Shown here in pieces: positions 21,867 through 31,765 of a DNA stretch of 64,000 nucleotides; position 1 is the stretch's first letter, and each line of letters opens with the position of its first letter. Under the pieces are notes generated by a model. It was given only the letters and a program-made list of their open reading frames with translations. It searched no databases and was not told the DNA's origin. The stretch lies in the NCBI GenBank assembly GCA_900175165.2, contig FWWN02000511.1:9933-73932 (forward strand), in the 5' to 3' direction. The translations under genes were made by a program, and so were the position numbers. The stretch comes from Rhizomucor pusillus (taxonomy: Eukaryota; Mucoromycota; Mucoromycetes; Mucorales; Lichtheimiaceae).

Positions 21867-24543
21867 CTAAGCAATGAAATTAGTTTGTACGCCCTTGTTC
21901 ACGCGGCCGTATCGGCTAGTTTCAAGTTCGTGTTTCAAGTCTTTAAGGCGACTCTCGAGCTGCTTCCTTTCTTGGATTTCACGGTCCATCTCTCTTTGAT
22001 GCTCCAATTTTGTGTCATTCATCAATTGACGAAACTCTCTGCGGAGCGACGCAGTAGTCGGCCCTTCCTTGTCGCCGTGGCCGAGCTTGTTAATCCGTTC
22101 TTCGGTCAGCTTGGCATCCAAATCTTGCACGTCTCGGGTAAGCTGGTCAATACGCTGCTCGTATTTCATCCTGTCCGTCTCAAACTCCATCGCCGCTCCT
22201 GTTAGACGATCAAACTCCTTGAGGATGCCTTCAAAGTTTGTTTCCATGTTTGCAATCTGCGCCATCCATGCTTCTTCACGTGCAGTGAATGCAGCCTGTG
22301 CCTCGCGCAATATCTCTGCATCGCGCTGGTTTCCAAACCTTCGGCCACTCTCCTGCTTCTGCTGCTGCTGTTCCTGCCGTACTTCTGCAAGCTGTTTTTC
22401 CAGTTCATTGATACGCAAGTCGCGTGCATCCAACGTCTTGGACTTGTCGCGCACTAAATCCTCCAGATCTTTGCAGATACTCGCCATCTTGTCCCGGTCT
22501 GTTTCCAAATCTTTCTGCGTTCGCAGCGTCTTTTGCAGCAGAGCTTGCTGCTCCTGCAGCTGTGCCTCAAACTCCTGACGCTGCTCCTCCATCAGCTGCT
22601 CATACTTGGCCTTGTATGCCTCACTGCCGCCTTCCACCATTTGGATAACAGAGTCTCTCTTGAGCACTCGTTCCCATCGTTGCTTTTCAGAACGCAGCTC
22701 CAGTATCTCCTGTTGATACTTTTGGATCTCTTCCTCAGCCGTGCCAGACTTTGCAGCCGTTGCATTTATCTCTGCTTCCGCTTTGCTGCACTGCAACTCG
22801 AGCTGCGTCACTGTTTCCCTCAGCTCGTCTACAAGCTTTTGCTTTTGTGCGACTTGTTCTTCCGCGTAGCGAGCACGATCCTTTGAATCTTCGAGCTGCT
22901 CCTCCAATCGCCGGATTTCCTGCTTCAGTTCCTCACATTCTCTGATGTTCAGATACATATTTATCAGTGTCAAGTGGTACAGGTACATATGTCGATGATA
23001 TCTTTACCGGCACCCTTCCGCCTTTTCGGCACCAGAAGACAGCGAGTTTAGACTTGCATTGAGACGAGCAAGCTCCTCATCCAATGGGTTTCTCGACTTT
23101 TCATTCATTTTCTGCTCCAATTTCTTGCACTTCGCCTCCGATGCTTCGTACTTGTCCTGCATCGCTTGTAGTTGGACCTCGTGTTTCTTTATGGACAACA
23201 TATCTAGACGTCGCAGTTCCTCGATTGACTCTATCTGCCGCTCAAGTTGCTGCAACCTTGATCTGTAAGCATCCATTTCCTTTTCCAGCATGTGGACAAG
23301 TGTACTGCCATCGTTATCGACGTCCACGCTGACACCAGTGCTGCTGCTGTAAGCAGAATCCGCAATACTTTGGTCGTCTCTTTCATTCGATTCGAGGTGG
23401 TATCGCTGTATGATATCCTTTGCTCTTTTTATCCATTCTAGTTGCTGGGACTCGTTAATCATGGTGATGGTGGTAGTAGTAGTAGGTGGCATCGACTGCT
23501 GCTGCTGCTTTTGCTGTCTGCTATCGGATTGTACCCGTTTTTCCATCCAAAGCATAGCTTCTCGAAGCGCGCCAGCAGTATGCTCCAAAAGCTTCCGTTC
23601 TATCTCTGAGCTCTTCTCCATAAGTTTCATTAAATCATCTGCTAGATTCTCGGTCTTCCAGGATGCTTCAGTTGTTGCTTGCTTTGTCGCCAGCTGCTGC
23701 TCCCCAGAAACGGTTTCCAACTGTGCCAATGACTGCCTGACAGCCTTTATGCGACGCTCGATTGTTAACTGTGTATGGAGTCGTGAAATCTGTTCTTGCA
23801 GTGCCTTGTGTTCCTTAGTACTTGAGTCAGTATCAAAAACCTTACAGTCAGATATATTCATTTTCGAACACCCTACCTCTCGCATCTTTTCGATTTCTTC
23901 GAGTGGTAACGACTTGTATTTGCTCGCATCAATGATTGCTTGCGACGCGGTGAGATGTGCTAGCACATCATCCATGCTTTCTGCGTGTATGCCTGCTTCG
24001 TTTCGTTGCGCGAACTGAGTCTCTGTTAATAAACCAGACTTCCACAGATGCGCAACAGCATCCGTCATCAAACTTGCACGTGGATCGCTGACTTTGGCTG
24101 GTGTTGGTGCTGGTCTCGATAGCGACCCCGATCTATCAATGGATACCATGGATGCTTCCGAGTCCCGTATGCGAAAGGGGGATCTTGCAGGGATGGACGG
24201 TGAGTTTCTCTTGTTGCTAAAGCTGGTCGTGGTAGGCGGAGGGGACAATGCGAAACGCATTGTGCCTGACGCAGAAGACAGCGATGGCCGCTCGCGATTC
24301 TCGCCATCGCTAGCTGCATTGCTCACTTCGCGCTTGCTCGAAAACGACAAGTCTCGATCAAACAAGCCTTTCCCAAAACTGCCATTCTCTTTACGGAATC
24401 GATCGAGTTTCAATCCAGAAGGTCGTTCATCGTCAACCGATATCCGAGCCAGCGGTATCTGAGTGTAGCATGGAGAAAGTGTTAGAAAAGGTTGTTGCTT
24501 TACAGATGCTGATACAAATAAAGCTTTTTCGTACCGTGTTCAT
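21867..24543 (-). CDS. UDS1-domain coiled-coil protein
   Basis: The model is complement(join(21867..22941, 23008..24458, 24535..24543)), 844 residues. The first coding exon is only 9 nt (M-N-T) and the next acceptor keeps frame. The N-terminal 130 residues are Ser/Pro-rich. Residues of about 135-205 match the 'up-regulated during septation' (UDS1) domain: a short helix AVAHLWKSGLLTETQFA and then YKSLPLEEIEKMRE. The remaining roughly 600 residues are heptad-rich coiled coil with many Glu, Lys, Gln and Leu. UDS1 proteins are known in fission yeast by their expression at septation; the long coiled coil suggests a scaffold at the cell tip, septum or microtubule centre. It is transcribed away from EXO70 with 177 bp between the start codons. 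Confidence 0.78.
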
Positions 24544-24720
24544 GTTGTCACTGGGAAAGAAACTAGTAGCTTGTGTGATAATAACAATGTAATTATTGTA
24601 ATTGGGAGTTCCAGATCCAGGAACCCATTGTGGTTACACCATTTGCGCATTTTCGATTTCAGAGGTCAAGCGTTGCATTGAACTTACTGTAAAAGATACA
24701 ACGCGCCGCTCTTGTCAGGA
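24544..24720. promoter_or_regulatory. Bidirectional promoter between UDS1-domain gene and EXO70
   Basis: Only 177 bp separate the two divergent start codons, so both genes must share this promoter region. No clear factor site was recognised. Confidence 0.5.
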
Positions 24721-27232
24721 ATGCAAAGGTAACGCTTGCTTCCGCGAGAGACGCAATACAGCGCAGTATATTAACGATGCCTATACCAGTCAAGTGCGCC
24801 TAGATGATGACAGTGGAGAGCTGACTAACTTTCAAAACCAACTTTCGCGGATGGATGGCCTATCCAGCAAACTGGTAAGATCATGTCTTCATCGATCGCG
24901 ACATGCACAGAGACTTGGGCCAGCTCACTGTAGCGGGGCGAAAATAGGTTGGCATGCTCGATAACTTTGACAATCGTCTCGTAAAGTTGGAAACCTCCAT
25001 GAAGCCGATTCACCGCTCAACACAAAACTTGACGAAACTTGCAACGAGTTAAGGATAGATAAGCGAATGGATCGCCACATTTATGCTAAAACATAAAATT
25101 GCGCGATAGATATCGATCGTGCTCTGGCTGCCACAGAGAATATCGTAAAATGCCTCAATCTTCCGAGCAAAGAAGAAGCCTTCATATTGAAAGGGTAAAC
25201 CAGTTTGAGCGCATAATGCTAGGTGATATGTATTGATTTTGCATCAGGCCCGAAGAGAATAATGTACTCCCGTATTTACAAAAGATGGGCGAGCTGAAGG
25301 AGGCCGTTGACACAGTTGAGAGGAACCATCTCAAGTCGTGCGAAAAATCAGTAAATCAGATGGTATGGGACACTTATTGGATCACGAAGATATTATCATA
25401 TTCTAAATCAAAGAGATTTACTTTTACCCTAGAAACAATTGCTCAAGGCAGGCATGCTTCATCTGGAGACACTGTTTCGAAAATGGCTTTCGGAGGCAAG
25501 TATGCCTCTGGATATTGATACCCTGGCAAAGAGCGGTAAGTGTTCAACATTGGAAATATGGGTTTTCCCTATACGAAACATACATATTAATACATATCCA
25601 CATGTAGACTCGCTTTACGTTGAAACGCCTAAACATCTGTCACAATTATCGACTTATATTTCAACATCAGAGCAGGAGATTGGCTACGCAGTCGATTTTA
25701 CAAAGCCATACGCCGAGATCCGCTCCGCGTATCTTTCCAAATCTCTGCACCCATTAGCACAAGCAGTGCAAGTATCAGAGCGTCACCAAGGCAGTTCGTA
25801 TGAGAAGGGATCAAGCGAGTTCTTGAAATACATGGATTGCTTTGCAAAAATGGCGCAGGTAAGATTTGCAGCAGGAGGCAAAATGATAAAATATCGCTGA
25901 AACGCGTTACTCTAGGCAGAGCAGGACTTTGCTGCTGAAATCCTGAGGAACCCAACGCAGCGAACAAATGCACTAAAGGGCTGCATCACCCCAGCATTGC
26001 AGGAGCTTGTATCTGCAGGAAGGCAGCTCTCTGTCGTTGCTAAACGCCACAGCTATCAAGACACTACGTTCATATTCGATATTCTCGAAAAATACGAAAG
26101 AGACTGCTATCAGGGGATGACAGAGATGTCGACGCAGATAAATTACACGGATTTTGCAGAAATGATGGGTACCTTCAAACAATTCGGTCTACGAAATTTG
26201 TGCGAGTTTATGGATGACGTCAAGGGAAAGAAGGAGAACAGCGCATTGACAATGCTCAGCAACGATGGCACTGTACACGAATCTACGAGCAATGTAAGAG
26301 CACGCACTGCCGAATTAAGCTGTACGTGAGCGATGTGCACTGATATCGGATGAATTTCAGGCATTGAATTATCTCAAGCGGCTGTATCTATGGAGAGATG
26401 TGGTTGAGCCGTTACTATCGGTGCTCGGGAATGGAGGATGGAACCACCAGATAAACTCGTTTAATAATATTCCGGAGCGGCTCTTGACACCGGGTGATGC
26501 CGGCACCGTTTATCCTTTGCTACGAAAATATGCTGGTAACGGCGCTTAAACGAACGAGTACGCAATGCTGATATTGACAGGAAAATTCCATTTTGCGTAG
26601 CGGATGCGCTTGATCAGCTGGTCATTTCACTGCAAGGACGCGCTCGGGGCTACAAGAAACCAGCTCTGGCCACCATTTTCCTTCTCAATAACTTTAACCA
26701 TATTCTACGCCAGATCAGAGCTCCTCCACTGAATGCCATCTTTGACGAAGCCGCCGAGCTCAAGTTTAGCAAGCTAGTCAAGAAACAACTCGATGCCTAT
26801 CAGGAATCTTGGAAACCATGTGTAGAGAATTTGATGGATGTAACATATGTTCGGGGAGGTGCCATCAAGAGTTCTATGGGCAGCAACGATAAGCAACTTG
26901 TCAAGGAGCGATTCAAAAACTTTAACATGGAGTTTGATGAAATTTGGCGAGCACAGACAACGTATGCTGTACCAGATACAGAGCTTAGAGCACAAGTCAT
27001 TAGAGATGTTAAGAACGTGCTTGTTCCCATGTACGGACGATTTCTTGACAAGTAAGTTGTTATGTTACCTTTTGCTGCTAAATGTGCATTCTATATGTAT
27101 CACATGAATATTTTCTTTTCTTTTGCTAGGTATGCATCTACGGATTTCACGAAGAATCCTGGCAAATATATAAAGTATGATAAGGACAAGCTAGATAAAA
27201 TGATCAGCCATCTGTTTGAACCGGCTGCATAG
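24721..27232 (+). CDS. EXO70: Exocyst complex subunit Exo70
   Basis: The model is join(24721..24728, 24790..24874, 24948..25047, 25110..25194, 25248..25362, 25433..25535, 25608..25858, 25916..26293, 26361..26535, 26601..27051, 27130..27232), 617 residues, near the usual 610-620 of fungal Exo70. The first coding exon is 8 nt; the 61-nt intron after it has a TTAAC branch site and joins in frame to QVRLDDDSGELTNFQ. Family landmarks include VGMLDNFDNRLVKLETSM, GYKKPALATIFLLNN and, near the end, VPDTELRAQVIRDVKNVLVP. Exo70 binds PI(4,5)P2 and Rho GTPases and tethers secretory vesicles to the plasma membrane at growth sites. The acceptor at 26600 was chosen over the nearer one at 26580 because only the former keeps frame. 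Confidence 0.93.
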
Positions 27233-27302
27233 TAGCAACCATCCATCTTTTGAATAGCATTGTACTTCTTATCCTTCCTAGTCTTGATGTCTTTGCGGTC
27301 AA

Positions 27303-27840
27303 TTGATAACATGTAATGGAGATGAGGATTCTCGTAGGAGAGATGTGTCTGAGAAGCGAACCTATACACAGTATACAGATCAGGTCAAGTCTAAATTCTT
27401 CAAGCTGAAGTTTGAAAAGTATTTGAGTGCTTCAACTGCTGCCAAGCAGTTCGGTATTCATGTTCGCACGGGACAAAGATGGGCGACACAGTATTGAAGA
27501 GCGTTCAAAAACCATTATCGAAAAGGGTAAAAAGGCCGGCCGTACATGTATTCTAACGGAGGAACAAAGCAAAGTTCTTAGGACTACAATATTTGATGAG
27601 AATCCTTCAGCTGTTGTAGAGCAAGCGACAGAGTAATTGATTCAGAGATTTGAAGGACTCAAAGTCTCACGAATCACCGTGTATAATTTCATGAGAACCC
27701 AATGTAACCTTTCAATCAAACAGGCGCAGCTCCGTTCTGTGGAACCAGCAGAGATACGAGTAGGTTTGCAAGTAGGAGAAGACAGACATGGACGGGTATT
27801 TGCCTACGACAAGGTCATCCTTGTTTCAGCAAGATTGGGA
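27303..27840 (+). mobile_element. Decayed IS630/Tc1-mariner-type transposase fragment
   Basis: Three open stretches on the plus strand together resemble the N-terminal helix-turn-helix half of IS630/Tc1-type transposases common in Mucoromycota. The recognisable blocks are STAAKQFGIHVRTGQRW (about 27430), ILTEEQSKVL then ENPSAVVEQ (about 27550), and RFEGLKVSRITVYNFMRTQ (about 27640). A frameshift near 27480-27510 and an in-frame TAA at about 27634 break the frame. The catalytic DDE part is not recognisable beyond about 27840. No terminal inverted repeats or target duplication were seen. It is a dead remnant between EXO70 and a duplicated element. Confidence 0.65.
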
Positions 27841-28370
27841 GACAAAGTCAAACAGTCTGTTGCTGATAGTTGCTGTCATCCCAACACTTGCACTCCACAA
27901 AGTCAACGCCATTGCGTCCATGCCGAACAGTTAGCTCGCTTGGCCCACTTGACCAACTTAGCCCACTTGGCTCACCTCTACTTCACCATGGATAGTGACC
28001 TATAGGAAATAAAATAACCCATCTAAAGTAACAGGTGTGATGCTATATGAGAGCGGGGAGACAGATCAAAGAGCAAGCACTGTGAAATAGGAGTGTATTC
28101 TTAAGAAAAAGGCCGCAAAACATAAATTATAACATAAGGCATAGGATCGAATTTGATATGGGGGATTCAAATGTAAATATCACCTTGAGGTAAATAAACA
28201 TAGGTAATGTAACTACAGTCAAGGAAGGGGTTCAGCTGTGGAAGTACATAGCTGCTTTTTCCAACTTTCGTACTTTCGCTTTATACTGTTGCCGTAACCG
28301 TATGTAACAATCTTACCCTCTTGAACTCCTTTTTGTCACTGCATTCTGTAAGGGGTTTTTGCTTTGTAGC

Positions 28371-28890
28371 TATCGACAAATTCGATGAACATATCATCCT
28401 CATCACATGCAATGCTTCTACTACAATTGCGGACCAATGTGGACAATTCGCTGTGAAAAGAGTAATCCCTCCAATTTTGTATCTCGCGTAGCTGGTCCAC
28501 CAACCGGTCCATTGCTCTGCTTAGCCATGCGGTACTAAGTGGTACCGCATACACTGTGAGAGTGTCGTGCCTAAGGAACAAGCATCGCTAATTCTGGTCG
28601 ATAAAGTCTCTTTTTCCAGAAACGTATGGCGTTTAACTTTGCTTCTATCTAGTTGCATCGCGTTAGCTCGTGATTTCTCGCAGGCTTCTTTTGCAAATAC
28701 TGAGTATGATGAAAAGCAATTGTCTCAAGAGCAAAATTGTTCCTGGTCAACGATAGATTCCATGGGCTCAGGTCTACCGTTCTCAGCGACAATATTCCCT
28801 TGTCCATCTTCGTATAAAAATTGAGCACTCACGTTTGAAATTGTAAATAGTGAAAAAAGAAAGTAGTGGGAGAATACAGCTGCACCTAAT
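28371..28890. repeat. Duplicated element, copy 1 (putative degenerate secreted-protein gene on minus strand)
   Basis: About 520 nt here match 50070-50583 in the same orientation, with a core of about 250 nt nearly identical. On the minus strand the first frame encodes a hydrophobic stretch resembling a signal peptide (FSHYFLFSLFTISNVSAQ), then EDGQGNIVAENGRPEPMES and an in-frame TGA, then the same frame resumes. A second frame continues with NCSRSIACDEDDMFIEFVD. A 78-nt GT-AG intron would remove the stop, but the 3' half still needs a frame change. This copy has no ATG at the expected start. It is either a pseudogene or an intron-containing gene whose structure I cannot settle. The family was not recognised. 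Confidence 0.6.
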
Positions 28891-29066
28891 AAGCACTGGC
28901 AAAGATATATGTAGTTCAAGAGAAACTGGATTACTTTTGATACGGCGCTTTATACGCTTTTTCTTTGTTCTTTTTTCCCTAGACGCATTATTGCTTATGT
29001 GATAAGCTTCTTTGTTTCACGCAGCAGCAAACATCTCTCCGATTTTTTTGACTTTGACGCTACCAC

Positions 29067-31283
29067 ATGCCTCAATCACGATTACTGCAAACATCCCTGA
29101 ATCATTTCTTTTCACCCGAGCGACCTACACAGAACAATCAAGAAGTTTGTGTGTCGACAGGATCGCCTAGTATACCCAGTGATCCGAGGAATCAGGAACG
29201 GGCACGGTAAGGCTCCGAGATATCTTGGTAACGATACGTTGGCTTTTAACGGGCTCTCACAGAGAAAATGCGACATATCTCGATAGCAGCGACGATGACC
29301 TGATAATTACGAATTATCCTGCCAGCGCAAACAAAATACTCGACCTCAGCAAAGAAATTGGAGATGACCAAGATGATAACGACAACGACAACGACGAAGA
29401 AGAAGATGGAGTGCATACGACACCAATTGCAAAGCGTCGAGGCAGAAGAATACTCGACGATGACGAGGATGAAGAAGATGATATCGACCGATATGACGAA
29501 GATGGAGATGAGGAGACAATGATTAAAGCCTCTCCGATTTCAACGAGAAGACGAAGAAAAGTGTTCAGCGACCAAGATGATGAGAACTATGGGTCTGATG
29601 ATGTGCTACAAACGGTTCCAGGACATAGTAACAAGGGAAAACGCAAAATATTTACTCTGGAGAGCGACGAAGACAATGACAATGACGACAAAGATGCAAC
29701 TGGTATACGCAGCAAATTTGAGATTGCTTGGTGGCAGATCACTTAATGTATCGATTAGAAAGGGAAGCTCCAGAAGCCAAACGTAAACGGTTACTGCAGA
29801 GTGACAGCGAGGGAAGCGATGAAGATGAGAAAGAAGATTTGGAGTTCCTTGATGCGAATGGCAAGTAAATATAAGAAACATTATATGGAAGCAATGCTGA
29901 AAGTTCATGCTTGCATAGATGTGTACGAACAACGAACACGTGGACGCAAGAAATCTCAATATAGTCTCGCTTTGGAGCGTCTTAAAGGTAAAGACAGCTC
30001 TTATTACTGTTTGACAGCCCTTGGTGTAACAAGAGTGCGCATATGTACTGATGCAATATGCATATGCAGATCGTAAACGTTCGAGCTTCAAAGGTTCCAA
30101 AGGACCCATCGACCGATTCGCCAAATCGCAAACGGTATCCTTACTCAGCAGCAACAGCAGCGATAGCGAAGACGATTTTGATGATGGCTCGGACTCGTCG
30201 GACGACGGAGCTCAGGATGAAGAGGATTTCGTGGTGGACGACGATGTGATAGATGGTGTCAAAGTGACGCCAACAGATACGAATGCATCAATCATGCTTC
30301 AAGAACAAGCGGAGCTCCCAGGTAAATGAACAGGCCCCCATGAAAAAGGAAGACATATGGAAGTCTCCTCTAACTATTCGTTCGCGTCGGGAACTTAGCC
30401 GAGTTCAGAGCCGCGAATACACAGAAGTTCTCCGCTAATTTCAAGGTTTACTTTGAATATCTTGTCAACCTTGTGCACGACCGGAAGTTCGCCAAGAAGG
30501 GAGCACAAAGTAGGGCTTTTGATAAGGAGGTGGCAACGGAACGACGAGTAGCTGATGCTTCATCTTTGTTTACAGCGGCTTACTTTGAGAATGCCGTCGA
30601 GGCAGTGGAACGTCGGATCCGAGGTTACAGAGAATCGCTGGTGACGAGTGATGCATGGTTGCCACGTTTCAAAGTGCGTATATATGGTTGTTGCGAAATT
30701 CGAAGCAATGGGAACTAACCGCCCACGGAATTTGATTTTAGAATGCTCTGGATAGATATCCCCAATGGCGAGATGTAGGGCGAACCGGATTTGTATGCGA
30801 AGGTTGCCGGCAAAACCGTCCAGCAAAGTATTCTGTTTCGCTGGCAGCGGAACCGGAAGAAGCCCGAAGCAAACCGAGAGAGCAAACTTTTGCTTTAGGA
30901 AGTGAGTGCCACAAACGCGCGGAAGTGTATCACAAATTGGTCCATTTTCGGGCGCAAATGTACGAGGAGGTCCGCAAGGAAGCCGAAAAGATCACTGCAG
31001 AAATGGATGCTGCTGGCCGTAGAGCTGGAGATCTACGCCTGACCGAGGAAATCCTCCAGGTCATGCGTCAAAATGGTTTTGCGCGCATGGTAAATGATAC
31101 CCGGGCCCACATTATTTTTCCACAATTTTGTTATTGACACTTTATATTTAGCTTTATTCTCGTGTACAAGACCTGCTTTCGAAGGCTCGATTTTACTACA
31201 TGGAGCGTGGTGAGAAGTTCTACGGGCAGAGCTCTTCATCATCGTCAGAAGATGAAGACAGCGATGACTATGGCTCGCCGTGA
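29067..31283 (+). CDS. CCDC82: CCDC82-like protein with DUF4211 domain and N-terminal PIP-box-like motif
   Basis: The model is join(29067..29206, 29263..29702, 29759..29860, 29919..29987, 30070..30321, 30399..30673, 30742..31089, 31152..31283), 585 residues. The N-terminus has QTSLNHFF (residues 8-15), a perfect fit to the PCNA-binding PIP box. About 250 residues of acidic/basic low complexity follow, with likely nuclear localisation signals (EAKRKR, RTRGRKK). The DUF4211 domain lies at about 310-520, with AEFRAANTQKFSANFKVYFE, a CEGC pair (CxxC) and HKRAEVYHKLVHFRAQMYEE. The C-terminus is Ser/acidic. CCDC82/DUF4211 proteins are nuclear and poorly studied. The third intron (29861-29918) has a GC donor (GCAAGT) and restores the frame. 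Identity of the domain is fairly secure; function is not known. Confidence 0.8.
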
Positions 31284-31765
31284 ATGATAATATCCATTAG
31301 GGATATGGTTAGCATATAAACTTAACAGCCTCAAAAGGGCGATTGTTGTGGGCGCTGTGTTCATCTATCCTTTGTGCTGCACATGCTCGGGGTAGCATCC
31401 GTCTGACGCCGTGCAAAAAGTGCTACTGAATGCTGCTACTCGTCAGCCATGTTTGCATTTTGGAAATGTTTTTAAAGGCCTGTTCACTCATTTACACTTG
31501 TTTCTTTAACTCCCTTTGTTTCATTCTTCTTCGATCTTGTTTTTCTTTTCTTCTTTTTTATTTTTTCCTCTCCTCTCTTTAAGTCCCTACACCTCTACGT
31601 CTTTAATCCCGCCTATATTCGTCTTCTTTTAATACGTTAATCTACGCATCATCTACTGTACTTTTAGCATATCCTTTCGATCCGAAAGAAAGAAACAAAT
31701 CCGCCTGTAAACAAACAGTGTGCAGCGCACCATTTTATTGATTTTCCCAACTACTTTGACGCATA
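31284..31765. other. Intergenic region, promoter side of the Sel1-repeat gene
   Basis: About 480 bp between the CCDC82-like stop codon and the Sel1-repeat start codon. A pyrimidine-rich stretch at about 31497-31590 resembles a fungal promoter tract. No gene recognised. Confidence 0.4.

Noticed and set aside
26581..26600. Apparent frameshift in EXO70 after the acceptor at 26580
   Set aside because: Using the next acceptor (26599-26600) gives a 65-nt intron and keeps the frame into ADALDQLV, so no frameshift is needed.
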